DNA from: Deltaproteobacteria bacterium
Lineage (GTDB): Bacteria; Desulfobacterota; GWC2-55-46
Assembly (NCBI GenBank): GCA_015075075.1
Contig: JABTVA010000007.1
Coordinates: 1 to 64,000, forward strand
Direction: 5' to 3'
DNA length: 64,000 bases
The position numbers and the translations under genes are program-made. This document shows positions 32,106 through 42,198 of the stretch, piece after piece. The first letter of the stretch is position 1; each line of letters starts with the position of its first letter. The notes below the pieces were generated by a model. That model was given only the letters and a program-made list of their open reading frames with translations, did not search any database and was not told the DNA's origin.

Positions 32106-32351
32106 ATGGCGGTAAAGATCAGGTTGACAAGACAGGGAGCCAAGAAGAAGCCTTTTTACAGGATAGTGGTGGCCGACTCAGAGGCCCCGAGGGACGGGGA
32201 TTTCCTCGAGGTTGTCGGCACCTACGACCCGATGGCCGAGCCGGCCCGCGTGGCCCTGAAGGGCGACAGGGTCTCCTATTGGCTCAGCAAGGGCGCGGTC
32301 CCGACGGATACCGTGAGGCAGCTCCTCAAGAAGGCCGCAAAAGCGGCCTGA
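32106..32351 (+). CDS. rpsP: 30S ribosomal protein S16
   Basis: An 81-residue small-subunit protein needed for 30S assembly. It begins [22 protein letters not shown] with ADSEAPRDG and the VGTYDP motif, all diagnostic of S16. An AGGTAATACGGCGGC stretch precedes the ATG. It sits in the standard ffh-rpsP-khpA-rimM-trmD-rplS order. Confidence 0.98.
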   Translation: MAVKIRLTRQGAKKKPFYRIVVADSEAPRDGDFLEVVGTYDPMAEPARVALKGDRVSYWLSKGAVPTDTVRQLLKKAAKAA

Positions 32352-32425
32352 GACCCGGAGAAGCAGGTCGGACAGCTGGATCGATAAAAGCCGTCACCTA
32401 CGCCAGAACTTCTCGGAGGTATCGC

Positions 32426-32656
32426 ATGAAGGACCTAATCGAGTATATCGCAAAGGCTCTCGTCGATCGTCCGGAGGATGTCAGGGTAAATGAAATCGAA
32501 GGTGAGAGGACGTCTGTCATCGAGCTGTCAGTGGCCAAGGAGGACCTTGGCAAGATAATAGGGAAGCAGGGCAGGACCGCGAGGGCCATAAGGACCATAC
32601 TGACCGCGGCCTCGACGAAACTCAAAAAACGCTCTGTTCTGGAGATAATTGAGTAG
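32426..32656 (+). CDS. khpA: KH-domain RNA-binding protein KhpA
   Basis: A 76-residue single KH-domain protein. The GxxG loop is in [20 protein letters not shown]. KhpA-type proteins bind RNA and affect cell division and translation in Gram-positives; its place between rpsP and rimM is conserved across phyla. The frame is open upstream, but ATG 32426 has GGAGG seven bases before it and starts with the family-typical [14 protein letters not shown]. The gene overlaps rimM by 8 bases. Confidence 0.93.
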   Translation: MKDLIEYIAKALVDRPEDVRVNEIEGERTSVIELSVAKEDLGKIIGKQGRTARAIRTILTAASTKLKKRSVLEIIE

Positions 32657-33167
32657 GGAAGAAGAGCTCGTCCCGATAGCTCGGATAACCGGCGCCCACG
32701 GGATAAAGGGCGAGGTCAAGGCAGCGCCCTACGGCGACCTCGACGACATGGACTGGGAAGCCGTAGCCGTTTTCCTCGCCGGCAAGGGCGGAGCGAGGCC
32801 AGCCAGGGTCACCCGGGCGCGGAGGCACAAGGGTGTCTTCATACTCGAACTCGACGGGGTTGCCGACAGGAACGCGGCGGAGGCGCTCGCCGGCCTCGAC
32901 GTCTCGGTAAGGCGCTCCGACCTCCCCGAGACCGCCGAGGACGAGTATTATTACTTCGAGCTTGTCGGCATGGACGTGTATTCCGAGGACTCGAAGCGCA
33001 TAGGCCGGGTCTCGGACGTGATGGAGACGGGCAGCAACGACGTCCTCGTGGTGGACGGCCCTTATGGCGAGGTCCTCGTCCCGGCCATAGAACAGGTGAT
33101 AGTCAGGGTAGACCCGGATAAGAAGGAAATAATCATCCGCCTTTTGGAAGGCATCCTGCCCGAGTAG
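32649..33167 (+). CDS. rimM: 16S rRNA processing protein RimM
   Basis: Assists maturation of the 30S head, binding S19. The 172-residue protein has the N-terminal RimM barrel ([15 protein letters not shown]) and a C-terminal PRC-type barrel ([31 protein letters not shown], here spanning about residues 100-130). The start is TTG 32649, overlapping the khpA stop, with translational coupling expected. Confidence 0.95.
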   Translation: MSREEELVPIARITGAHGIKGEVKAAPYGDLDDMDWEAVAVFLAGKGGARPARVTRARRHKGVFILELDGVADRNAAEALAGLDVSVRRSDLPETAEDEYYYFELVGMDVYSEDSKRIGRVSDVMETGSNDVLVVDGPYGEVLVPAIEQVIVRVDPDKKEIIIRLLEGILPE

Positions 33168-33211
33168 GCTACCTCTAAAGCGATTGCGCAACACCTCATG
33201 CCGGTACCCTC

Positions 33212-33955
33212 ATGGTCTTCGACATACTTACCCTCTTCCCCGAGTTCTTCTCCTCTACGGTGCGCCACGGCGTCGTCGGCAGGGCCGCGGCAAGCGGGCT
33301 CATAGAGGTCAACGCCCGCAGCCTCCGGGACTATACGGAAGACAGGCACCGGACGACCGACGACTACCCGTACGGCGGCGGGCACGGCATGGTGATGAAG
33401 GTCGAGCCCGTCGTGAAGGGCATAGAGGCCTTGAAGGGAAGCGGCGGGCCCGCGAACGTCGTCCTCACGACCCCGCAGGGCAGGCTCTTTTCCCAGCCCC
33501 TTGCAGAGGAACTCGCGTCAAAGGGCCGCCTGATAATCGTATGCGGCAGGTACGAGGGCTATGACGAGCGCATACGGGAGTTCGCCGACTACGAGATATC
33601 CATCGGAGATTACGTGCTCTCGGGCGGAGAGATACCGGCCCTCGTCATGATAGACGCCGTCTCGCGGCTCGTGCCGGGCGTGCTCGGAGAGCCTGAATCG
33701 GCCAAGTCCGACTCCTTCAGCAGGGGCCTGCTCGAGTATCCCCAGTATACGCGCCCCGAGGAGTTCAGGGGCATGAGGGTCCCGGAGGTGCTCCTTTCGG
33801 GTAACCACGCCGAGATAGAAAAATGGAGGCGGAAGGAGAGCATAAGAAGGACCTGCCTTCGGAGGCCCGACCTCCTGGAAAAGGCTGACATCGCCAACGG
33901 CGACAGGGCCTTTCTTGAGGAGATGATAAAAAAGGGCGGTCCGGGCAGTAGTTGA
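33212..33955 (+). CDS. trmD: tRNA (guanine37-N1)-methyltransferase
   Basis: SPOUT methyltransferase that makes m1G37 in tRNAs reading CNN codons, preventing frameshifts. The 247-residue protein has [30 protein letters not shown], the knot sequence [11 protein letters not shown] and [11 protein letters not shown](I)PALV. The conserved Asp and Arg are retained. It follows rimM after 44 bases and precedes rplS. Confidence 0.97.
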   Translation: MVFDILTLFPEFFSSTVRHGVVGRAAASGLIEVNARSLRDYTEDRHRTTDDYPYGGGHGMVMKVEPVVKGIEALKGSGGPANVVLTTPQGRLFSQPLAEELASKGRLIIVCGRYEGYDERIREFADYEISIGDYVLSGGEIPALVMIDAVSRLVPGVLGEPESAKSDSFSRGLLEYPQYTRPEEFRGMRVPEVLLSGNHAEIEKWRRKESIRRTCLRRPDLLEKADIANGDRAFLEEMIKKGGPGSS

Positions 33956-33963
33956 CTTTTTTG

Positions 33964-33992
33964 TTGCAATTCCAATTTTTCTGGAGCATAAT
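33964..33992 (+). promoter_or_regulatory. Possible sigma-70-type promoter for rplS
   Basis: TTGCAA (33964-33969), 17 bases, CATAAT (33987-33992), in the AT-rich 83-base gap after trmD. It would allow separate expression of ribosomal protein L19. Confidence 0.4.
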
Positions 33993-34038
33993 TAGCGTTT
34001 AAAAATTTTGAAACTGTCAAGGAATCGCGGAGGATACC

Positions 34039-34380
34039 ATGGGAGTCATGCAGGATATCGAGAAGGACTATATCAGGACGGACATGCCGGAATTCAACCC
34101 GGGCGACACCCTTCTCGTCAGGGTCAAGATCAAGGAAGGCGACAAGGAGAGGGTGCAGCCTTTCGAGGGCATCGTCATAAAGAAGCGCGGCAGCGGCGTA
34201 AGGGCGACGTTCACTCTCAGGAAGATATCCTACGGAGTGGGCGTTGAAAGGATTTTTCCGGTCAACTCCCCGGCTCTCGAATCCGTGAAGGTCCTTTCCA
34301 AGGGTGTCGTAAGGAGGGCGAAGCTCTACTACCTCCGCGACCTTAAGGGCAAGGCCGCCAGGATAAAGACCAAAAGGTAA
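34039..34380 (+). CDS. rplS: 50S ribosomal protein L19
   Basis: A 113-residue large-subunit protein at the 30S/50S interface. It shows [52 protein letters not shown] and the C-terminal [19 protein letters not shown], the full L19 pattern (listed in separate parts). GGAGGATACC precedes the ATG. An intrinsic terminator follows. Confidence 0.98.
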   Translation: MGVMQDIEKDYIRTDMPEFNPGDTLLVRVKIKEGDKERVQPFEGIVIKKRGSGVRATFTLRKISYGVGVERIFPVNSPALESVKVLSKGVVRRAKLYYLRDLKGKAARIKTKR

Positions 34381-34396
34381 ACGGCAGATCCGACAA

Positions 34397-34425
34397 AGCC
34401 CGGCCCGCAAAGGCCGGGCTTTTTT
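34397..34425 (+). terminator. Intrinsic terminator after rplS
   Basis: Nine-base perfect stem AGCCCGGCC (34397-34405) and GGCCGGGCT (34412-34420) with a 6-base loop, followed by a T-run to 34425. It lies 16 bases after the stop codon of rplS. Confidence 0.85.
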
Positions 34426-34467
34426 ATTGAAGCGCACCCCGCGTACAGGGTGGACGTTTTTACGCCA

Positions 34468-34604
34468 GGCAACCTCTAAAAATTAGAGATTTTTCCCGCT
34501 TTTCCCGAAAGGCCAGGAATAAAAAGCGGAGCATATATGACAATATGAGCATTTTTATTCCCGGACCACAGAGTCCGGGAAAAGATCAATTTTTAGAATC
34601 TGAT
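34468..34604. repeat. MITE-like element, GGCAACCTCTAAAAATTA family (copy 1)
   Basis: About 137 bases that match 49785-49927 almost throughout. The left end GGCAACCTCTAAAAATTAGA is identical in both. The middle shows GAATAAAAAGCGGAGCATAT and ATTTTTATTC as nested inverted repeats, plus CCCGGAC/GTCCGGG. The right terminal repeat is worn here (ATCAATTTTTAGAATC). It ends about 10 bases before rnhB. Confidence 0.75.
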
Positions 34605-34615
34605 CCGGCCTCCTA

Positions 34616-35239
34616 ATGGACTTATACGAAAAAGACGCCCGTTCAAAGGGCCTTGCGAACGTAGCAGGGGTAGACGAGGCAGGGCGCGGCCCGCTCGCCG
34701 GCCCGGTTGTGCCGGCAGCCGTCATATTCCCGTTCCCGCCGCCTCTCGGCATCGGCATAAGGGACTCGAAGACAATGACGCACCAGGCCAGGACAGAGGC
34801 CCTTTTCGGCATATACAGGGCGGCACGGGCCGTCGGGGTCGGTATCGTCTGGCCGGAAGAGATAGACAGGATAAATATCCTCAAGGCGTCGCTGAAGGCG
34901 ATGGAGCTCGCCATAGGTAAGCTCGGAGTAGGGCCGGACATGCTCCTTGTAGACGGCAGGGTCCCAATCGACACCGACATCCAGCAGACGCCCATAGTAA
35001 AGGGAGACTCCCTCAGCGTCTCGATAGCCGCAGCGTCTATCGTGGCCAAGACGACGCGGGACGCCATAATGGACGCCTACCACATCCGGTATCCCCGCTA
35101 CAACTTCAGCTCGCATAAGGGTTATCCCACGAGGGAGCACCTTCTTCTCCTTGACGAGCACGGCCCGAGCCCCATCCACAGAAAGACCTTCCGGGGGGTC
35201 ATAAAAGACCTCTTTGCCGGGCCTGCGGGGGCCGGATGA
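34616..35239 (+). CDS. rnhB: Ribonuclease HII
   Basis: Removes ribonucleotides from DNA and RNA primers from hybrids. The 207-residue protein has the first catalytic Asp-Glu in GVDEAGRGPLAGPVV (about 18-32), DSKTM (a DSK motif), and AAASIVAKTTRDAIMD with its metal ligand. The ATG at 34616 lies right after the MITE-like repeat and has little Shine-Dalgarno sequence. The stop overlaps the yraN start (ATGA). Confidence 0.96.
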   Translation: MDLYEKDARSKGLANVAGVDEAGRGPLAGPVVPAAVIFPFPPPLGIGIRDSKTMTHQARTEALFGIYRAARAVGVGIVWPEEIDRINILKASLKAMELAIGKLGVGPDMLLVDGRVPIDTDIQQTPIVKGDSLSVSIAAASIVAKTTRDAIMDAYHIRYPRYNFSSHKGYPTREHLLLLDEHGPSPIHRKTFRGVIKDLFAGPAGAG

Positions 35240-35598
35240 AGAGAAAGGCTTTCGGCAACGCGGGCGAGGACGAGGCCGTCCGTTTCCTCGAAAAAAACGG
35301 CTACAGGATAATCGAGAGGAACTTCCACTGCCGCTACGGCGAGATAGACATAATCGCCAGGGACGGCAGTGCCATTGTATTCGTCGAGGTAAAGACGAGG
35401 GGCGGGGATGCCTTCGGCCCAGCAGCCGCGAGCGTTGACGAAAAGAAGCAGCGGAAGATGACGATAGCCTCCCAGCTCTATCTTGAAAAGGCCGGGGCTT
35501 CCGACCCCGAAGTCCGCTTCGACGTGGTCTGCATTGAGAAGAGGGACGGGAGGCTCGAAATCGAGCTTATAAAAGACGCTTTCGAGGTCGCCGAATAG
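35236..35598 (+). CDS. yraN: UPF0102 (YraN) endonuclease-like protein
   Basis: A 120-residue protein of the UPF0102 family with a restriction-endonuclease-like fold. Its core is GNAGEDEAVRFLEKNGYRI, ERNFHCRYGEIDIIARDG and VFVEVKTRGG, which gives the E-x-D-x(n)-E-x-K metal site. The cellular role is not well defined; some members are linked to competence or DNA repair. It overlaps rnhB by 4 bases, an order seen in many bacteria. Confidence 0.93.
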   Translation: MKRKAFGNAGEDEAVRFLEKNGYRIIERNFHCRYGEIDIIARDGSAIVFVEVKTRGGDAFGPAAASVDEKKQRKMTIASQLYLEKAGASDPEVRFDVVCIEKRDGRLEIELIKDAFEVAE

Positions 35599-35600
35599 TT

Positions 35601-35742
35601 AGGGAAGGTCTGATTAATTCCGTTTCTTGCGGTCATTGCGAGGAGTGAAACGACGAAGCAATCTCAAAGTGCCTGATATTCAAAAGAAGAGTTGCTTCGC
35701 TACGCTCGCAATGACGAATACGAATTAATCAGACCTTCCTTA
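35601..35742. repeat. Dispersed inverted-repeat element, GTCATTGCGAG family (copy 2)
   Basis: 142 bases with near-perfect 19-base ends: GGGAAGGTCTGATTAATTC on the left, and GAATTAATCAGACCTTCC on the right. Inside are GTCATTGCGAGGAG with AAGCAATCTC, answered by GTTGCTTCGC and CTCGCAATGAC. It shares core and ends with 10492-10668. The remaining sequence to 35893 shows no gene. Confidence 0.75.
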
Positions 35743-35893
35743 GTAATCACGGCTCCGCCCGGACTTGTTCCGCCATATCCGTATCCCCTTCATACGATTC
35801 CGTTCACTCCTATGTTTTCGCCGGTTTCTATTGTATCGACCACTTCATAATGCTATAAAAGACTGCAGAAAGAACACGCGAAGGGAAGGTTAA

Positions 35894-38579
35894 ATGCAGG
35901 CAAAGAAGACCAGGCTGGTAATAATCGGGCTCATCGGCTTACTCGTAATCCTGTCGCTCTCGCTCCTTAACATCTATACCGAGTGGCTCTTCTTCAAGAG
36001 ACGGGATACACCGGGATATTCACGAAGACGCTCTCCACCAAGATAGCCCTCGGCGCGGCCTTCAGGCTTTTCTTCCTCGTCTTTGCGACGGTCAATACGA
36101 TAATAGCGAACAGGGCGAGCTTCAGGCCCGTTAAGCTCCACCTCGTCGACAACCTCGCGCTCCAGGTGCAGGGCCTCGAAAGCATCGTGAGGACTGCTGC
36201 CCTTGCCGCAGGGGCCGTCTTCGCCTTTTTCGCGGCGCAGTGGGGGGCGCTGAGGTGGGAGGAGCTGCTTATCTTCATGAACTCCGTCCGCATGGACCTG
36301 GCGGACCCGATACTCGGCGAAGACATTGGTTTTTACCTTTTCAGGCTCCCGTTCATAGAGTCGCTCAAGGGGTTTGCCGGGTTCACGCTCGTCATGACCT
36401 CCCTTATCGTGGGTGCGAACTATTTCCTGAGGGGCGGCCTCGTCCTCTCCAACGCGGGCTTCTATATCGACAGGCAGGTGAGGGCGCATTTCGGGGTCCT
36501 CGGCGGCCTCTTCCTGCTGCTCGCCGCCTTCGGCTTCTACATAGACACCTTCAACCTCCTCCTTACGAAGAACGGCGCCGTATTCGGCGGCGGCTATACC
36601 GACGTGAATACGCGGCTACTCTTCTACAGGATACTCATGGCGGTCACCCCCATAGCCGCGGTCGTGTTCGGAGTTTCCATGCTCCGGGGCGCGTTGAAGG
36701 CGGCCCTGGTCTCGGCGGGCGTGGTCGGCGTCGTCTATTTCGGCGGGCTCGTGCTCTATCCCGGGTTCGTCCAGAAGTTCAAGGTAGAGCCGAACGAGCT
36801 TGTGCTCGAAACACCCTATATAGAGCACAACATAAAGTTCACCCGCATGGGCTATGACCTGGACAGCATTGATGTGATACCGTTCGACGTCGGCTACAAT
36901 CTGACGTCCGGGAACATAGAGGCGAACGATGCGACCATCAAGAACATAAGGCTGTGGGACCACGTCCCGCTCCTTCGGACCTACAGCCAGCTCCAGCAGA
37001 TAAGGACTTACTACAAGTTCGCCGACGTGGACAACGACAGGTACACGATAAACGGCGAGTACATGCAGGTAATGCTCTCGCCGAGGGAGCTCTCCTACGC
37101 TGACCTCCCGAGCAGGTCCTGGATAAACGAGAAGCTCACGTTCACGCACGGCTACGGCCTGGCCTCGGGCCCGTAAGCAGGATAACGCGCGAGGGCCTCC
37201 CGGAGCTTATGGTCCGTGACATACCGCCGGTGAGCTACGGCAATCTCGCTGTAAAGAGGCCGGAGATCTACTACGGGGAGCTCTCGAGCGACTACGTTGT
37301 CGTCAATACAGAAGTCCAGGAGTTCAGCTATCCAACTACCGAAGGGAACGTCTACACGTCCTACGAGGGAGGGGGCGGCGTAAGGCTCGACTCGCTCTTG
37401 AAGAGGGCGCTCTTCGCGCTCAGGTTCAAGACCGAGAAGATACTCCTTTCCTCGGACATAAAGCCGGAAAGCAGGATACTCTACTACAGGAACGCGCTCG
37501 AAAGGGTAAGGACGATCGCGCCTTTCCTCATATTCGACAAGGACCCGTACCTCGTCATCTCCGATTCCGGCAGGCTCGTGTGGATGGTGGACGCGTACAC
37601 CACTTCAAGCAGGTTCCCGTACTCTACGCCCATAGACGGGAGGACGAATTATATAAGGAACTCGGTGAAGGCCGTGGTAGACGCGTACGACGGCACGGTG
37701 AAGTTCTACGTGAGCGACCCCGCTGACCCGGTCCTCAGGGTCTTCTCCGGGATATTCGAGGGCGTATTCGAGCCGCTCGAAGCAATGCCCGACGACCTTG
37801 AGAGGCACATCAGGTATCCGCAGGGGCTCCTGAGCGTGCAGGCCGCCATCTATTCCTCGTACCACATGACCGACCCGCAGGTCTTCTACAACAAGGAGAA
37901 CCTCTGGGAGATACCGGTCTTCTCCGAAAGGACGATGGAGCCCTATTACACCATAATGAAGCTCCCCGGGGAGGACAAGGAGGAATACATACTGCTCCTC
38001 CCGTACACCCCTGCAAAGAGGGACAACCTCGCGGCCTGGCTCGCGGCCAGGTGCGACGTGCCCAACTACGGGAAGCTCGTTGTCTACACCTTCCCGAGGG
38101 ACAGGCTCATATACGGGCCCAAGCAGATAGACGCTCGGATAAACCAGGACTCGTACATCTCGCAGCAGCTGACGCTTTGGGGGCAGAGGGGCTCGCAGGT
38201 CATAAGGGGGAGCCTCCTCGTCATCCCGAGAGAGAATTCGCTCCTTTACGTCCAGCCGCTGTATCTCGCGGCGGTCGACAAGGCCGGGCTTCCGGAGCTC
38301 CGGAGGGTCATAGTCGCCTACGAGAACGAGGTCGTGATGGAGGAGAACCTCGAGCTTGCGCTCGAGCGCCTCTTCGGCGGCAGGAAGGCCGCCAGGGCGC
38401 GCCCCGCCGGGACCGCCGCTCCGGTTGCCAAGCCGGACGAGACCAAAAACACGGAGTTGGCCAGGGAGGCGATGCGCACCTTCGAGCGGGCGCTCGATAA
38501 GCAGAGGAGGGGCGACTGGGCCGGGTACGGCGAGGAGCTTGAAAGACTGGAAGGGATATTAAAGAGGATAGCGAGATAG
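35894..38579 (+). CDS. UPF0182 family membrane protein, frameshifted
   Basis: A large membrane protein of unknown function, about 894 residues if repaired, the usual UPF0182 size. The true start is ATG 35894 (AAGGGAAGGT upstream), encoding helix VIIGLIGLLVILSLSLLNIY and TEWLFFKE. One base is off near 35998. The second frame (to about 37165) gives six more helices and the conserved YIEHNIKFTRMGYDLD. Another base is lost near 37160, and the third frame carries PEIYYGELSSDYVVVNT, FPYSTPIDGRTNYIRNSVK and GPKQIDARINQDSYISQQL. Conserved blocks run through both breaks, so sequencing error is likely. Three bases before cysQ it ends in a helical tail. Confidence 0.9.
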
Positions 38580-38580
38580 G

Positions 38581-39372
38581 ATGCCGATGCTTTCAGAGGT
38601 CGTCGAGCTTGCGAGAAGGGCCGGGAGTGCGGTCATGGAAGTCTACTCCCGTCCTTTTTCAGTAAAGTTCAAAGAGGACTCAACGCCCCTTACCGAGGCT
38701 GACAGCGCCTCCCACCTTTTGATAGCCGCCGGCCTTCCGGCAATCGCCCCGGGCGTGCCCGTGATATCGGAGGAGGGCGAGGGCGTGCCGTTCGAGGCAA
38801 GGCGCGGCTGGAAGAGGTTCTGGCTCGTGGACCCGCTCGACGGCACAAAGGAGTTCATAAGGAGAAACGGGGAGTTCACGGTCAACATCGCCCTTATCGA
38901 AGACGGAGCCCCTGTCCTGGGAGTGGTATACGCCCCGGCTTGCGGGCTTATGTACTATGCCGAAAGGGGCGGAGGCGCTTTCAGGGAAAGGGCGGGCGGG
39001 ACGCCTGAAAGGGTTTGCTCCGGGCTTGCGGGCACAGGGGTCCGCGCGGTCGTAAGCAGGTCGCATCCGGACGCCCATGTGGAGGCTTTCCTCAAGGGCT
39101 ACGATGTGTCGAGCCGGGTGGAGGCCGGGAGCTCGCTAAAGTTCTGCATCGTGGCAGAGGGCAGGGCAGACCTCTACCCGAGGTTCGGCGAGACCTGGGA
39201 ATGGGACACCGCCGCGGGGCACGCCGTCGCAGCCGTGGCAGGTGCGTCGGTTACGCTGCCTGACGGGAGTCCCTTGTTTTACAACAAGGAGAGCCTCAGG
39301 AACCCCGGGTTCATAGCGGCCGCCGCCGGCCTCCATGTGAAACCGTATCAGGCTGCCCAAATAAGCTCTTGA
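38581..39372 (+). CDS. cysQ: 3'(2'),5'-bisphosphate nucleotidase CysQ
   Basis: Mg-dependent, Li-sensitive phosphatase that hydrolyses PAP or PAPS, by-products of sulfate assimilation and acyl-carrier-protein loading. The 263-residue protein has EDSTPLTEADSASH (32-45), the metal site WLVDPLDGTKEF (81-92) and the C-terminal WEWDTAAGHAV. The DGTKEFI form distinguishes CysQ from SuhB-type inositol phosphatases. Its stop overlaps the -35 element of the next promoter. Confidence 0.93.
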   Translation: MPMLSEVVELARRAGSAVMEVYSRPFSVKFKEDSTPLTEADSASHLLIAAGLPAIAPGVPVISEEGEGVPFEARRGWKRFWLVDPLDGTKEFIRRNGEFTVNIALIEDGAPVLGVVYAPACGLMYYAERGGGAFRERAGGTPERVCSGLAGTGVRAVVSRSHPDAHVEAFLKGYDVSSRVEAGSSLKFCIVAEGRADLYPRFGETWEWDTAAGHAVAAVAGASVTLPDGSPLFYNKESLRNPGFIAAAAGLHVKPYQAAQISS

Positions 39373-39397
39373 CAATTTTAATGACTATGATAATTAT
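39369..39397 (+). promoter_or_regulatory. Sigma-70-type promoter for tRNA-Gly and fur
   Basis: TTGACA (39369-39374) and AATTAT (39392-39397) with a 17-base spacer; TATAAT at 39395-39400 is a second -10 choice with a longer spacer. A Fur-box-like site overlaps the -10. No equally good promoter is seen between here and fur. Confidence 0.5.
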
Positions 39398-39407
39398 AAT
39401 CATGTCA
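39389..39407 (+). promoter_or_regulatory. Fur-box-like operator
   Basis: GATAATTATAATCATGTCA matches 14 of 19 positions of the classic Fur consensus GATAATGATAATCATTATC. It covers the -10 region of the promoter in front of tRNA-Gly and fur, so Fur with iron bound would block this promoter. Autoregulation of fur is common. A weaker match near 40123-40141 precedes feoB. Confidence 0.55.
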
Positions 39408-39487
39408 TCGGAACCAGTACGGCATATTTGATGCCTTTCCGGTCCCACCGATTGAAATAAACATAAAAAGCAGGGCGTTTTCTTCAC

Positions 39488-39563
39488 GCGGGAGTAGCTC
39501 AGTTGGTAGAGCGCAACCTTGCCAAGGTTGAGGTCGCGGGTTCGAGACCCGTCTCCCGCTCCA
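39488..39563 (+). tRNA. tRNA-Gly (anticodon GCC)
   Basis: 76 bases with a complete cloverleaf. The acceptor stem pairs GCGGGAG with CTCCCGC. The D arm is GCTC-AGTTGGTA-GAGC, the anticodon stem CAACC/GGTTG encloses loop TTGCCAA (anticodon GCC), and the T arm GCGGG-TTCGAGA-CCCGT holds TTCGA. The CCA end is encoded. It lies between the Fur-box promoter and fur, 48 bases before the fur ATG, so it may be processed from a shared transcript. Confidence 0.97.
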
Positions 39564-39611
39564 TTTCATTTGTACCTCCCGGTCGATCCTCTTGCCCAAG
39601 GTGCGTGGGTT

Positions 39612-40043
39612 ATGCAGCCTGAAAACAAAATTGATATCCTCAAGTCGTACATCGAGGCCAAGGGGCTCAAGTCCACGTCCCAGAGGGACTTCATCGCCGA
39701 TACATTTTTCAGGACCAATACCCACATCTCGCTCGACGAGCTGCTGAAAAAGGTAAAAAGAAAGACGCCGAACATCGGCTACGCCACCGTGTACAGGACC
39801 ATGAAGCTCCTTACCGAGTGCGGCCTCGCCATATCAAGGCAGTTCGGGGACGGGCAGACGAGGTACGAGAACCTGCCCGAGGACGGCCACCACGACCACA
39901 TCATCTGCATCAAATGCTCCCGGATAGCCGAATTCCACAACCAGAAGATAGAGCAGCTGCAGGCCGAGACCGCCAAGAAGCTCGGGTTCACGGTAGTAAA
40001 CCACAAGCTTGAGCTCTACGGCTACTGCCCTGACTGCGCCTGA
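39612..40043 (+). CDS. fur: Fur family transcriptional regulator
   Basis: Metal-sensing repressor of 143 residues. The winged helix spans about residues 15-85 (TSQRDFIADTFFRTNTHISLDELLKKV, IGYATVYRTMKLL). The dimer/metal domain has the HHDHIICIKCSRIAEF segment with a regulatory-site HHDH and CxxC, and the second CPDC at the C-terminus, giving a four-cysteine structural zinc site. The pattern fits Fur best; Zur or PerR cannot be excluded. The start at ATG 39612 excludes the open frame that runs back through the tRNA. feoB follows after 101 bases, supporting iron as the signal. Confidence 0.9.
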   Translation: MQPENKIDILKSYIEAKGLKSTSQRDFIADTFFRTNTHISLDELLKKVKRKTPNIGYATVYRTMKLLTECGLAISRQFGDGQTRYENLPEDGHHDHIICIKCSRIAEFHNQKIEQLQAETAKKLGFTVVNHKLELYGYCPDCA

Positions 40044-40144
40044 CCGGCCCCGGTCGTCCCGCCGCCCCCCTCTGTTTTCCCCCTGCTGTGCCCCCATCAA
40101 GATTTAGCTTGCATGTGAAATTGGATATTATTATCATCTAAGTC

Positions 40145-42198
40145 ATGCGTCATGGCAGCGAGAAGGGAATAGCCCAGGCCCAGGCCGGAGGGTCGCTTGT
40201 GCTCGTCGGCAATCCTAACGTGGGGAAGAGCGTCATCTTCGGCGCGCTCACCGGCAGGTACGCCACTGTCTCCAACTACCCGGGCACCTCCGTGGAGATA
40301 TCCAGGGGGGTCGCGCGCTTCGGCTCAAAAAAACTCGCCATCATTGACAGCCCCGGCGTGAACAGCCTCGTCCCCATGTCAGAGGACGAGCTTGTGACAA
40401 GGGACATCCTGATGACCGGGGAGGTGTCGTCCGCCCTCCAGGTCATGGACTCCAAGAACCTCCGGAGGAGCCTCCTCGTAACTCTCCAGCTGATGGAGAT
40501 GGGCCTTCCCGTGACACTCGCCCTCAACATGTACGACGAGGCGGGGGAGCGGGGTATTTCCATAGACACGGCCGCGCTTGCCTCCACTCTCGGCCTCAAG
40601 GTCATTCCAACCATAGCCACCCAGCGTTGGAACCTCGACAAGCTCGAGGCCGCATTCCATAACCGCGATAAGCCCGCGGACTCCCCGGTTAAATACCCCC
40701 GACAGATAGAGGAAGGCATAAGGGCGGTCGAGCCGCTCCTGCCGAGGTCAAGCATATCGCCGAGGTCGATAGCCATAATGCTCCTTTCCGGGGACGGTAC
40801 GCTTAAGCCCTGGCTCGCGAGGGCCGCGTTCGGCCCCGACGAGATGAGGAGGGTGGAGGAGATAAGGGCCTCGGTGCAGGCAAGGTTCAAGGACCCGGTG
40901 GGCTATATCATAAACCGCGCGAGGCTGAAGGAAGTCGATTCGCTCGTCTTGAAGGTAGTGACGACAGAGGCGAAGGGCAGGGGAAAGGCGTCGGCCTTCA
41001 TAGGCTCGGTCACCATGCACCCTGTCTGGGGCATCCCCGTCCTCCTCGCCGTGCTATTCATCATGTACGAGTTTGTGGGCGTCCTCGGCGCCGGAATAAG
41101 CGTCGATTACCTGGAGCAGATAGTCTTCGGCGAGTTCGTAAACCCCTGGACCAGCCGCATGGTGGGCCGCGTCATCACCCCCGGGAGCCTCATATACGAC
41201 CTCCTGGTGGGAGAATTCGGGATTGTGACAATGGCTTTTACCTACGCCATCGCCATAGTGCTCCCCATCGTCAGCTTCTTTTTCGTGTTCTTCAGCTTTC
41301 TCGAGGACTCGGGGTATCTGCCCAGGCTCGCGGTAATGGTGGACAGGGTCTTCAAGGGCATGGGGCTTAACGGAAAGGCGGTCCTGCCGATGGTCCTCGG
41401 CCTGGGATGCGACACCATGGCCACCATGACGACCAGGATACTCGAGTCCAGGAAGGAACGGGTCATAGTGACGCTCCTCCTTGCCCTCGGGGTGCCGTGC
41501 TCGGCGCAGCTCGGGGTGATACTCGGCATGCTCGGCGCTGTCTCATTTTCAGCCATGGTCCTCTGGGCCGCGATAGTGATGCTCGTCCTTTTCATCGTCG
41601 GCCTCCTTGCGGCAAGGGTCCTTCCCGGGCAGCCCTCGGACTTCATACTCGAGATACCGCCGATGAGGATGCCCCACATCTCGAACATAGTCCTTAAGAC
41701 CCTCGTGCGCGTCCAGTGGTACTTGAAAGAGGCGGTGCCGCTTTTCGTGCTCGGGACGCTCGTGCTCTTCGCGCTCGACAAGCTGAATGCCCTGAATGCC
41801 ATACAAATCGCGGCCTCCCCGGTCATCGCTGGGCTTTTGAGCCTCCCGGCCGAGGCTACCGAGGCCTTCCTCATAGGCTTCTTAAGGAGGGACTACGGGG
41901 CGGCAGGCTTACTGGCCCTGCAGAAGGACGGGATGCTCGATCCGGTCCAGGTGGTCGTGAGCCTCGTTACCATGACCCTTTTTGTCCCTTGCATAGCCAA
42001 CCTCCTTATGATAGTCAAGGGCGGGGGATTGAAGACGGCCATCTGGATGTCCGTATTCATTTTCCCGTTCGCAATACTATCCCGGGATACGTCGTAAACA
42101 TCGGGCTGAGGCTTTCCAGGGGCCTCGCTGGACTAAGGGTTGCTGAAGACTCAAAATCTCATACAGGCTGCTCAAAAGCTCAAGATGCAAGGGAGTGA
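40145..42198 (+). CDS. feoB: Ferrous iron transport protein B, frameshift near the 3' end
   Basis: GTP-dependent inner-membrane Fe(II) importer. The N-terminal G domain has GNPNVGKS (22-29), DSPG and NMYDEAGERG. The membrane part has GLGCDTMATMTTRILESRKER and LGVPCSAQLGVI, typical FeoB gate motifs, and about eight helices. The main frame stops at 42097 (LSRDTS). The neighbouring frame continues with the expected last helix (GYVVNIGLRLSRGLAGL) and runs to 42198 inside a repeat, so a single indel near 42080 probably hides the true C-terminus. Upstream Fur and a downstream FeoA-bearing regulator place it in an iron operon. Confidence 0.93.

Noticed and set aside
39519-39611. Longer fur reading frame beginning inside tRNA-Gly
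   Set aside because: The extra 31 residues are a translation of the tRNA and its flank. Homologues start near ATG 39612.
40123-40141. Second Fur box upstream of feoB
   Set aside because: Only 11 of 19 consensus positions match, in an AT-rich stretch. Too weak to list as a feature.
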